A model generated the notes under the pieces. The model ran no database searches. It was not told where the DNA came from and saw only the letters and a list, made by a program, of their open reading frames with translations. DNA of 26,037 bases from a virus: positions 1 through 26,037 of IMG/VR virus record IMGVR_UViG_3300042988_002243; one strand, 5' to 3'. Numbering within the stretch: position 1 is the first letter of the stretch; every line of letters starts with the position of its first letter. Below are positions 4,800 to 10,781 of the stretch, piece by piece. A program made the translations under genes and the position numbers.

Positions 4800-5020
4800 G
4801 CCGCGCTCTGTGTTGTGCGTTGGTCGAGTTCCTTCTGCCACTCTTGGAGGCGCTCTACAACGCTGTAAGAAACGTCACACTTAATGACAACGGCTTCATC
4901 GCCACTACAGATAGTTGGGCCTTTGCTGGTTGGATAGCAACCAATAAACTTGGTGCCAGTGTCGTCTATAATATTCATAGTACCGTCGTCATTATACTCG
5001 ATACTTTTCAACTGTGGCAT
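4793..5020 (-). CDS. cassette gene E': 75-aa hypothetical protein
   Basis: Start is at ATG 5020 behind GGAGG, about 40 bp after the core of site 3. The product starts MPQLKSIEYNDDGTMNIIDD. Alternating strands follow (TKFIGCYPTSKGPTICSGDEAVVIKC), then a C-terminal helix (VVERLQEWQKEL). It looks like a small beta-barrel or sandwich with three cysteines. Its last codons coincide with an attC-end-like sequence (GCACAACAC on the minus strand). It is coupled to gene E by a stop/start overlap; the two form one two-gene cassette. Function is unknown. Confidence 0.7.
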   Translation of the reverse strand: MPQLKSIEYNDDGTMNIIDDTGTKFIGCYPTSKGPTICSGDEAVVIKCDVSYSVVERLQEWQKELDQRTTQSAAC

Positions 5021-5055
5021 TAGCGCCTCCTAAAAATTAAAGTGAACTCGACTTT

Positions 5056-5190
5056 CGCACAACGTTTGACGCATGACGCAGTTATTTTTTGACGAAATGA
5101 ACAAAACACTCTGTGCTGCAATCTGGGTTCCATGTGGTATCGGCAGCTCGCAGGCCGGGAAAATAATTGCGTCCCTTCGGCTGTTGTGCG
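5056..5190 (-). repeat. attC-like recombination site 3
   Basis: Complementary ends CGCACAAC (5056-5063) and GTTGTGCG (5183-5190). An inner stem GACGCAgTTATTTT pairs with AAAATAATTGCGTC. The arm next to the ends is poorly paired compared with other sites. It covers the 3' half of gene F. Confidence 0.65.
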
Positions 5191-5315
5191 CTGTATGTGG
5201 CCGCTTCAACTTTCTTCAGCCGCGAATCAATAGCCAAACCTCGTAAATTTTCACCTATAAAAATACCAATACACATAGCAGTTAGAATCGTCAACCATAC
5301 GTTTTTAATATCCAT
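5082..5315 (-). CDS. cassette gene F: 77-aa membrane-anchored protein
   Basis: Start is at ATG 5315 behind AAAGGAAAC. Residues 4-24 (KNVWLTILTAMCIGIFIGE) form one membrane span. A short linker helix (DSRLKKVEAA) precedes a soluble tail (AQQPKGRNYFPGLRAADTTW) with two Cys and an aromatic/basic end. The tail is encoded by the attC-like site, including the recurrent AQQ codons from its end sequence. Function is unknown. Confidence 0.7.
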   Translation of the reverse strand: MDIKNVWLTILTAMCIGIFIGENLRGLAIDSRLKKVEAATYSAQQPKGRNYFPGLRAADTTWNPDCSTECFVHFVKK

Positions 5316-5359
5316 ATCGTTTCCTTTCGCGGCCTACTCATTCAGAGCGGCCATGTATT

Positions 5360-5501
5360 GCAGCCAACGTTTACGCAACGGGTGATAGTTTGCCCGATGT
5401 ACGACAACAAGATATACGTTCGAAATGAGTTTCGCTTTCGTTTACTGGCATACGCTCTATATAAAAATTAGGGCAAATTTCATTCCTTGCGTTGTTGTGC
5501 G
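5360..5501 (-). repeat. attC-like recombination site 4
   Basis: Ends GCAGCCAAC (5360-5368) and GTTGTGCGC (5494-5501). Left arm ACGCAAcGGgtGATAgTTTGCCC pairs with GGGCAAATTTCATTCCTTGCGT. A single extra C follows ACGCAA. Spacers are GTTT (left) and T (right). This is one of the clearest sites. Confidence 0.8.
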
Positions 5502-5622
5502 CTGATTTTAACGCCTCAATAGCGTTCCTGAAAAAGTTACACGGTTGACTATTATAATCACAATCAACAGCACAAATCGTAAAGCCGATACATTCCACAC
5601 AAGGCCCGCCAAACTTTTTCAT
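5371..5622 (-). CDS. cassette gene G: 83-aa Cys-rich protein
   Basis: The start is taken at ATG 5622 (MKKFGGPCVECIGFTICAVD), which follows GAGG by 5 nt and the core of site 5 by about 25 bp. A more upstream ATG (5652) lies inside the recombination site. Eight cysteines are spread along the chain (PCVECIGFTICAVDC, QPCNFF, EICPNF, ISCC), suggesting metal binding or disulfides. A helix (FFRNAIEALKSAHNNARN) separates the halves. The stop TAA lies inside the site's left end. Function is unknown. Confidence 0.7.
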   Translation of the reverse strand: MKKFGGPCVECIGFTICAVDCDYNSQPCNFFRNAIEALKSAHNNARNEICPNFYIERMPVNESETHFERISCCRTSGKLSPVA

Positions 5623-5644
5623 ATTAACCTCAGCGTTAAAATTT

Positions 5645-5738
5645 GCGTACAACGCTCCAGCAACGGGTGCTGGAAACGCCTATAATAAAATCAATCCTTA
5701 GTGTCCTGCGTTTCTGGCATCCCTTGCTGTGTTGTGGG
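5645..5738 (-). repeat. attC-like recombination site 5
   Basis: Ends GCGTACAAC (5645-5653) and GTTGTGGG (5731-5738). Left arm CAGCAAcGGGTGCtgGAAACGC pairs with GCGTTTCtgGCATCCCTTGCTG. The extra C is at the same place as in sites 2, 4 and 7. This short site (94 bp) is almost entirely hairpin. Confidence 0.8.
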
Positions 5739-5891
5739 ATCTGTCGTTTGACTACCTTGCTCTTCTGCGGCGGCATACTTTCTACGAATTTCACCCAAAG
5801 CTGTAGGAATAGATAATGGTGTAACAGAACACAGTTTTTTGCCCAAACCTGTGGTAGGCCACACACCTCCCAATACATGCATTAAATCCAT
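5691..5891 (-). CDS. cassette gene H: 66-aa hypothetical protein
   Basis: Start is at ATG 5891 behind AAAGGTGATACA. The product starts MDLMHVLGGVWPTTGLGKKL, a mildly hydrophobic Gly-rich front. A helix follows (TALGEIRRKYAAAEEQG), then a Gln/Thr/Pro-rich tail (TTDPTTQQGMPETQ) encoded by attC-like site 5. No family or catalytic residue is recognised. It shares a cassette of about 530 bp with the broken gene upstream. Confidence 0.6.
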   Translation of the reverse strand: MDLMHVLGGVWPTTGLGKKLCSVTPLSIPTALGEIRRKYAAAEEQGSQTTDPTTQQGMPETQDTKD

Positions 5892-5947
5892 TGTATCACC
5901 TTTCTTGCCGCCGCCTATTTATATGAAGGTCAAACGGCATATTCGAG

Positions 5948-6154
5948 TCAACCAGCTTCTACTTCGGTAGTCTCATTGGGGCTTAATAGTAACATGCTGC
6001 GGTGCAACGCCTCCTCCAAAGCGTTAAAAATTTTGTAGATGCAAGGGCAGCACACCATACAAGATGGGTATACTGCTCTTTATCTAATGTAGACCTACAA
6101 CCTATTTCAGAGTACCGCTCGCATATCTCTATACTCACGTTCTAAATGGCTCAT
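5948..6154 (-). pseudogene. frame-broken cassette gene
   Basis: A normal cassette start (GGAG, ATG at 6154, MSHLEREYRDM) hits a stop after 15 codons. Continuing in the +1 frame gives a protein-like stretch (ICERYSEIGCRSTLDKEQYT then HLVWCAALAST). A shift back near AAAATTTTT gives KIFNALEEALHRSMLLLSPN ending at TGA 5948. The three pieces join into a plausible protein of about 69 residues. This suggests two compensating indels: decay, sequencing error at the homopolymer, or programmed shifting. A 36-aa frame from ATG 6058 (MVCCPCIYKIFNALEEA) might instead be a separate gene. Confidence 0.45.
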
Positions 6155-6180
6155 ATAAACTCCAAGGAAAAATTTATGGC

Positions 6181-6254
6181 AGACAACGTTTGCCAAAGTG
6201 AGAAGTTACCGCTTCGGTAATTTAGGCTTCCGGCTCACTTTGGCTGTTGGTTGA
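6181..6254 (-). repeat. attC-like recombination site 6 (short)
   Basis: This is the shortest site (about 74 bp). AGACAAC and GTTGGTT are the ends. The arms GCCAAAGTGAG / CTCACTTTGGC pair perfectly over 11 bp, without an extra base. Left spacer GTTT and right spacer T follow the common rule. The loop contains a second small hairpin (TTACCG CTT CGGTAA) carrying the stop of gene I. Confidence 0.8.
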
Positions 6255-6454
6255 CTGTTGCGACCGCTTCCAAGCTCTTCAGAGGGCGGCATCGGTATTG
6301 ACACCACCATATACCCATCGTCTGTTACAATACTAAAAAATCCATAATCAAAACGACTCCCGACCGTATATCGCGGATGATCCGAAGCTATGACGCGCAT
6401 TGCTTTGCGGTACGGAGACGCTTCTGGAACCCACTGAACGATAATTGTTTTCAC
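6206..6454 (-). CDS. cassette gene I: 82-aa hypothetical protein
   Basis: The start is GTG 6454, 5 nt after GGAGG and about 50 bp after the core of site 7. The N-terminus VKTIIVQWVPEASPYRKAMR and alternating hydrophobic strands (FDYGFFSIVTDDGYMVVSIP) suggest a small beta-rich fold. The C-terminal basic tail (SRKPKLPKR) is encoded by attC-like site 6. No family is recognised. Confidence 0.7.
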   Translation of the reverse strand: MKTIIVQWVPEASPYRKAMRVIASDHPRYTVGSRFDYGFFSIVTDDGYMVVSIPMPPSEELGSGRNSQPTAKVSRKPKLPKR

Positions 6455-6499
6455 GCCGCCCTCCTATAAAAAATTATTTATTTTTTCAAGGTCGCAATT

Positions 6500-6634
6500 G
6501 CAACCAACGTTTGCGTTACGGGTGCAGGTTGCGCCCACACCACGGACAAAATCTATATAATGAAGAAAAAGTTACGTTATTAATATAAAAAGGTGGTTGA
6601 CAACAGCAACTTGCATCCCTAACGCTGTTGTGCG
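6500..6634 (-). repeat. attC-like recombination site 7
   Basis: Ends GCAACCAAC (6500-6508) and GTTGTGCG (6627-6634). Left arm GCGTTAcGGG-TGCAGGTTGC pairs with GCAACTTGCATCCCTAACGC. One extra C lies on the left, one extra base on the right, and there is one mismatch. With sites 4 and 5 it is the best evidence for an attC-type secondary structure. Confidence 0.8.
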
Positions 6635-6746
6635 ATGCGGAAGGAGTGCCTTCCTTAGCGTTCCGTTGGCGCTTGCTAAATACTGCAAAAAACGCCTTGT
6701 ACCACACTACCCCAGCGATAAAGCAAACAATGTACATCCAATCCAT
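6516..6746 (-). CDS. cassette gene J: membrane-anchored protein with zinc-ribbon end
   Basis: Start is at ATG 6746 behind GGTTGGAG, about 40 bp after an isolated core (6788-6794). Residues 3-22 (WMYIVCFIAGVVWYKAFFAV) form a membrane span. A basic linker follows (SKRQRNAKEG). The soluble part has CCCQPP and ends FCPWCGRNLHP, a half zinc-ribbon (CxxC) often seen at the end of small phage proteins. The C-terminal third is encoded by attC-like site 7. It is probably the first cassette in transcription order. Function is unknown. Confidence 0.7.
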   Translation of the reverse strand: MDWMYIVCFIAGVVWYKAFFAVFSKRQRNAKEGTPSASHNSVRDASCCCQPPFYINNVTFSSLYRFCPWCGRNLHP

Positions 6747-6787
6747 AGCTCCAACCTTTCAAATATAAAAAGCACGACTGAAGTTTC

Positions 6788-6794
6788 GCACAAC
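6788..6794 (-). other. isolated core-like heptamer at the array edge
   Basis: GTTGTGC on the minus strand is the same heptamer found at the ends of sites 3, 4 and 7. Here no pairing partner or hairpin is seen on either side. That is expected of an attI-type site or of the insertion point of the first cassette, where only one simple core is present. It lies 5 bp after the stop of the 49-aa gene. Confidence 0.4.
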
Positions 6795-6798
6795 TAAG

Positions 6799-6948
6799 TT
6801 AGTATTCAATTCCCCTGTAAAACTCGTTGAATTTATTAGAGATAGATTTTAAAGGATATTTTTTATCTATCAACAATCTTATTACTGCATATCTTACAAA
6901 CCTTGTATTATAATCTACCCTAATCAGATCACAAAAATTGTCACCCAT
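6799..6948 (-). CDS. 49-aa hypothetical protein, possibly leaderless
   Basis: ATG 6948 opens MGDNFCDLIRVDYNTRFVRY followed by a basic, helical part (LLIDKKYPLKSISNKFNEFY) and ends at TAA 6799. No ribosome site precedes it, but TATAAT stands 5 bp before the ATG, so the transcript would start at or near the start codon. The AT-rich codon use is like that of the large gene upstream and unlike the cassettes. A small DNA-binding helix-turn-helix protein is possible but not shown. Confidence 0.5.
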   Translation of the reverse strand: MGDNFCDLIRVDYNTRFVRYAVIRLLIDKKYPLKSISNKFNEFYRGIEY

Positions 6949-6986
6949 AATATATTATACAGGTAAAAAATAAATTTGTATAGGAA

Positions 6987-9113
6987 TTATTCACCTTTCT
7001 TAAAAATTGAAATTAAATCATATTTATCTTTATTATCTTGAAAAAGTTGTTTATAAGGAGCTTTATACTCCTCTACTAATTTTAAACCAATTTCAGTACA
7101 AAAATCTTTTGTACTTTTAATAATATGCTCGTGTTTATTTATACTTACACAAACCCCAAAATATCCCCCAGGTATTACTGCTTGAAAACTATTTTCAATA
7201 GTTTTTTTCCAATATTTAAAAATCCAATCCTCGTATACAGGAAACTTTATTATACTTTGTCCTAAATCTTGAGAATATATTTCATAATCAAAAAAGGGCG
7301 GGGAAGAAAAAGCAAAGCTGAAATAATTTCTCTTATAGACAGTTTCCTCTGATCCTTTATCTGTAACAAAAAAATTTCCTTTGGTTTTTTCTTTTAAAAA
7401 CCCTCCAAATTTATTTAAATTATCAAAAGTTTTTAAATTTGGTTCACACCCAACATACTCCATATCAAGAGACATTGCCGCCAGCATACGTGAACCAAAG
7501 CCACAACTATAATCAAAAACACGCCCATTAAGGGCATATTTTTGATATAAGAATTTAGCAATGGCAGGTTTGAAATTAGAAACAGTTTTAGTTAATAATT
7601 TTATTCCAGTCCTTAAAGAGGAGTCTGTTAGTCTCGAAGCGTGATTGAGTCTATTCAAAGCTAATCTTTGCCGAAAAAGGGGGTCACCCCATAATTCAAC
7701 CGGACTTTTATTTCCTTTTCGTCTTGCTTCATATATATTGGGAAAAAAAGTTTCACATAAATCCATACCCAAGGTAGAAGATTCAATAATATTATTTTTT
7801 AAATTAAACCCCCCATGATTCTTAAAAATCTGAAATAAATAAAAGACCCTTTCTTGAGTATAAACACTATACGGGAAACTTCTACTACTCAGCTCTGTAA
7901 TTAATTTACTCTCCAATTTTAATTTCTCTATTGGGGACTCAATTTTTCGATAGAATTTAGGGCAAATTCTATCTGTTGTCTCAATAGCCAACAGTGCCAT
8001 ATCAGGGGACAGAAATTGTTCAGGGATTTTATAGTATAAATCAGGAGTAATTATTTGAAATAAAATTTCAACAAATGGTTCATAGAAGGCCTTCGAGAAA
8101 CTAATCCAATAAACCCCAGTTCCTATTTTACATTTAAATCCCCAATGATAAACTGATTCAAGAAAGGCAACTAATTCAATTGCCTGTTCCGGATAGGGAC
8201 ATTTATTAGCAATAGTGAAAGCATTATTTTCATCATCATAATAACCATCATCAAAAAACCAATAAGCCAAAATATGGTCATGCCAATTCTTTTTTATAAA
8301 CTCAAGTGGAATTAATTTACCATCTACACCTTTTTCATAAAAAAGATTAAAGTAAATTCTAAAATTAGGGTGATGTACTGTTGATAATCTATAACCATCA
8401 TCAACTTTATCCTCTGTAACCCTAGCCGTGTAAGGTTGCAATATTCGAGATTTTCTTCTTAAATACTGTTCCTGTTTACGAGAGTGATACTCATAAAAAA
8501 AATTTCCACCACTAACTGAACCATCCCCCAATAAACTACCAATAATAAGAATGTTTTGTTCTTCTGTAATTGGAGGATATTTTATAATTCTATATTCAGA
8601 TTTATTTAAAATTCCTCTCTTTTTTAAAATAGGTCTCCATAGAGTTTTTGACACCCCATATTTTAGAGAGAAATTTTTTTGACTCAAATTATAATAATCG
8701 TAGGCAAGTATACAATTGTCTATCTTATTTAATTTTTCAACTAATTGATCCGTTTCATTAAATTTATCAGAAACCTCAAAACCAATTTTTTTTCTTCGGT
8801 AAGCAACACCCTCACCAGTCAAATTAAATAACTTACCTATAGCAGCATCTGTTTGACCCTCTTTACACAATCGTAATAATTCTTCATCTGAAAGATTTTT
8901 TCTTTTATCCTTCTTCTTACCCAAGAAAAAAACATCCACGCTTAATTTTTCTTTGGTTCTTGGATTAGTTGAGATATCATACTGCTGAAGCCTTTTTAAA
9001 ATTGCATCCTCGGAGACTCCAACAATAAAACCAATATCTTTGGCTCTAAAGCCAAACTCAGAATACAATTTTAAAAGGCTCTCTTTATTTATTACTTCAA
9101 AAGTATATTGCAT
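6987..9113 (-). CDS. HTH + LAGLIDADG homing endonuclease + DNA methyltransferase fusion
   Basis: This 708-residue protein has three parts. Residues 1-170 hold about three helix-turn-helix-like units (e.g. FRAKDIGFIVGVSEDAILKR, TDAAIGKLFNLTGEGVAYRR). Residues 185-365 are a LAGLIDADG endonuclease with both signature helices, IIGSLLGDGSV (190-200) and LAYWFFDDGYY (282-292), the aspartates being the metal ligands. Residues 440-708 are an amino-methyltransferase with the AdoMet motif FDYSCGFGS (533-541) and catalytic motif SSPPF (603-607), of the order motif I then IV. Intein splice-site residues (block A Cys/Ser, terminal His-Asn) are not seen, so it is a fusion rather than an intein. It sits between the cassette array and the capsid gene. 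Homing or host-DNA/self marking are possible roles. Confidence 0.85.
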   Translation of the reverse strand: MQYTFEVINKESLLKLYSEFGFRAKDIGFIVGVSEDAILKRLQQYDISTNPRTKEKLSVDVFFLGKKKDKRKNLSDEELLRLCKEGQTDAAIGKLFNLTGEGVAYRRKKIGFEVSDKFNETDQLVEKLNKIDNCILAYDYYNLSQKNFSLKYGVSKTLWRPILKKRGILNKSEYRIIKYPPITEEQNILIIGSLLGDGSVSGGNFFYEYHSRKQEQYLRRKSRILQPYTARVTEDKVDDGYRLSTVHHPNFRIYFNLFYEKGVDGKLIPLEFIKKNWHDHILAYWFFDDGYYDDENNAFTIANKCPYPEQAIELVAFLESVYHWGFKCKIGTGVYWISFSKAFYEPFVEILFQIITPDLYYKIPEQFLSPDMALLAIETTDRICPKFYRKIESPIEKLKLESKLITELSSRSFPYSVYTQERVFYLFQIFKNHGGFNLKNNIIESSTLGMDLCETFFPNIYEARRKGNKSPVELWGDPLFRQRLALNRLNHASRLTDSSLRTGIKLLTKTVSNFKPAIAKFLYQKYALNGRVFDYSCGFGSRMLAAMSLDMEYVGCEPNLKTFDNLNKFGGFLKEKTKGNFFVTDKGSEETVYKRNYFSFAFSSPPFFDYEIYSQDLGQSIIKFPVYEDWIFKYWKKTIENSFQAVIPGGYFGVCVSINKHEHIIKSTKDFCTEIGLKLVEEYKAPYKQLFQDNKDKYDLISIFKKGE

Positions 9114-9119
9114 AAAAAC

Positions 9120-9149
9120 AATATACTACAATACCAGACATTTTTGCAA
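9120..9149 (-). promoter_or_regulatory. promoter of the endonuclease-methyltransferase gene
   Basis: On the minus strand TTGCAA (9149-9144) and TATATT (9125-9120) are 18 bp apart. The -10 box ends 6 nt before the ATG, and no ribosome site exists, so the mRNA would be leaderless or nearly so. This mirrors the 49-aa gene at 6799-6948. Confidence 0.55.
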
Positions 9150-9165
9150 ATATCCCTTACACAAA

Positions 9166-9205
9166 TAAAAAAAGCCCCCGGAGATTAATCCGGAGGCCTT
9201 TAAAA
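9166..9205 (-). terminator. rho-independent terminator of the head operon
   Basis: On the minus strand a GC-rich stem (GCCTCCGGA / TCCGGGGGC) is followed by seven T residues. It comes about 20 bp after the capsid gene stop and ends the virion operon. Confidence 0.85.
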
Positions 9206-9224
9206 TCATCCTGCGATGATTAAC

Positions 9225-10100
9225 TTATCGGCTAATCGCCACGCGGCAAAGACCGAGCGGGTTATGACACCCGATACCAAGGTTCTCAAAACATGAGAAA
9301 CCAATGGTACGATTTTTCGGATCATCTGCGGAAAGAACTGTTAATTCTGTCCTTACCGGAATACGACCGAAAAACTCAGGTTCTGTGCAAACGTAGATGT
9401 AACCAACAGGTACCCTACGTGAAACGATGATCTGAGCACCCCAAACAGTGGCCATCAAACCCGTTTTGAGCAGAGTCGCTTGGCTCTCAATATCAAGAAC
9501 GTCACGTCCCCACTTACGGATGTCACTGTAATCGAGAGCGTTGGCAAAGACGCGGGCTACGCGTAGATCCTGGCGCTCGATACGTGCAAAGGCATCTGCA
9601 AGGTCTGAGGGTGTAAGAGGAGCAGTTGCCGGTACATCAGCATTGGTTGCACCAATGTTGTCAAAACCAGCGGTTGCTACTGCATCCAGAACATCAAACA
9701 CACGGGTATCTTCCTCGGCCTGAATCTGTGCCTTAGCAAGGTCTTGCGCTCTTTCGATTAAGTCAAAGCGTCTTTCCTTGATCTGGGTCAACGGAATTTC
9801 AGGGTTCGATGAAATCTCGAACAACGGGAAAATCACACGGCGAGGTTTTGTGATAGCCAGAATGTTCTGACCTTCTTCGCCGACGACATACGCCGAGACG
9901 TTCGGATCTTTGTCATAAATAGGAAGAGCACCATCCGGGAGCTGTTCGACCAAAAAGGTCTTACGGCCAACAGAGGTATAATCCCTACGAAGACGAAGAG
10001 GCTGAACCATCGAGGCGGCCAACTTAGCACGACCAGAGGCGGTCTTAAGATAATCGCCTATAATCTGCTGTTTCAGTTCGTTGCTAATTACTTCAGGCAT
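9225..10100 (-). CDS. major capsid protein (HK97-fold type)
   Basis: This 291-residue protein forms the icosahedral head shell. It sits last in the head operon, after a decoration-like protein and before a strong terminator, the usual place for the most abundant product. The N-terminal arm (MPEVISNELKQQIIGDYLK) is helical. Then come an E-loop-like segment (VEQLPDGALPIYDKDPNVSA) and a long spine-like helix (RFDLIERAQDLAKAQIQAEE). Late strands follow with FANALDYSDIRKWGRDV and the end ENLGIGCHNPLGLCRVAI. The ribosome site is excellent (AGGAGG) and GC content is higher than in the surrounding DNA, as expected for high expression. No N-terminal propeptide cut site is obvious. Confidence 0.8.
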   Translation of the reverse strand: MPEVISNELKQQIIGDYLKTASGRAKLAASMVQPLRLRRDYTSVGRKTFLVEQLPDGALPIYDKDPNVSAYVVGEEGQNILAITKPRRVIFPLFEISSNPEIPLTQIKERRFDLIERAQDLAKAQIQAEEDTRVFDVLDAVATAGFDNIGATNADVPATAPLTPSDLADAFARIERQDLRVARVFANALDYSDIRKWGRDVLDIESQATLLKTGLMATVWGAQIIVSRRVPVGYIYVCTEPEFFGRIPVRTELTVLSADDPKNRTIGFSCFENLGIGCHNPLGLCRVAISR

Positions 10101-10114
10101 TAAGACTCACCTCC

Positions 10115-10699
10115 TCAAACTCTAAGTTGGACGGTCATATAAAGATCCGTCGCAGTTGGTTTCTGGAGCAGGATACCCATCAACGTTGCCTTCGGTGATG
10201 TTCCCACCTGTGACAGCGATGAAGCGTCGATATCAGCTTCGTTTGTAAGCAGACCGTTTTTGCTCGAATACATCTTGTCACCGTATGCATACGTAATCGG
10301 TGTCGAGCCATCCGAAAGCACTACCTCATAGAGATCGGTACGAATAACTGTACCGGTACCATGAGCGTAGACGACTTTGTTCGATGCAACTGCTGAGCTG
10401 GACTCATACGGATTTCCCAGAGCATTGTTGACAGCGATACCAACAGCCATATCAAAAGCTGTGGTGCTATCACCAGCACACGGACCGATTTGTCCTTCCC
10501 CAACAACTGCCACAACACTTCCTGCCAGAATACCTTTCGGTGTGCTGGCGCTGAGTCTTGTGTTTGCAACCTTCTGAGTGTTCCCGACTCTGTTATCCTG
10601 GGTCAAGCCCGCGGTCGTAATTGCACCGAGAGTGTTGTACGTCTGCCGATACAGGACTTCCAGATGGGTATCAGGAGTAGGGTTACTGTAACTCGCCAT
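10115..10699 (-). CDS. capsid decoration / head-stabilising protein candidate
   Basis: The start is taken at ATG 10699 (MASYSNPTPDTHLEVLYRQT) behind GGGAGGTGA; a GTG three codons upstream lies within the ribosome site. The 194-residue product is Ala/Gly/Ser/Thr-rich and beta-rich. It has PKGILAGSVVAVVGEGQ, a segment like the small barrel found in phage head decoration proteins (AYGDKMYSSKNGLLTNE), and a strand-rich end (MGILLQKPTATDLYMTVQLR). It precedes the capsid gene by 14 bp with a nearly identical ribosome site, suggesting co-expression at high level. The family call is from position and composition. Confidence 0.6.
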   Translation of the reverse strand: MASYSNPTPDTHLEVLYRQTYNTLGAITTAGLTQDNRVGNTQKVANTRLSASTPKGILAGSVVAVVGEGQIGPCAGDSTTAFDMAVGIAVNNALGNPYESSSAVASNKVVYAHGTGTVIRTDLYEVVLSDGSTPITYAYGDKMYSSKNGLLTNEADIDASSLSQVGTSPKATLMGILLQKPTATDLYMTVQLRV

Positions 10700-10740
10700 T
10701 AAGCTCACCTCCCTAACATTTGTTAAATGGAACGGCTAAC

Positions 10741-10775
10741 AAGTGGAGCATCCCATAAAGGGGGCTCCACTGTCA
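10741..10775 (-). other. hairpin between scaffold-like and decoration-like genes
   Basis: AGTGGAGC / GCTCCACT form a perfect 8-bp stem with an inner GGG / CCC pairing. No T-run follows on either strand, so it is not a classical terminator. It could be a processing or mRNA-stability element ahead of the highly expressed decoration and capsid genes. Confidence 0.5.
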
Positions 10776-10781
10776 GATTAA

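Noticed and set aside
4655-4820. A further attC-like site (CTGAGCGCGGC / GCCGCGCTCTG with GTTGAAT and GTTGTGC ends)
   Set aside because: The stem is good, but spacers are 7 and 1 nt and its core would lie inside gene E, overlapping site 2. It may be a relic and is not annotated.
4853-4917. attC-like pair TACAAC ... GTTGGGC inside gene E'
   Set aside because: Only a 5-bp stem (CTGTA/TACAG); it is better explained as coding sequence.
6987-9113. Intein inside a methyltransferase
   Set aside because: No Cys/Ser at a plausible N-terminal splice site, no His-Asn before a Cys/Ser/Thr, and HTH units rather than extein sequence precede the endonuclease.
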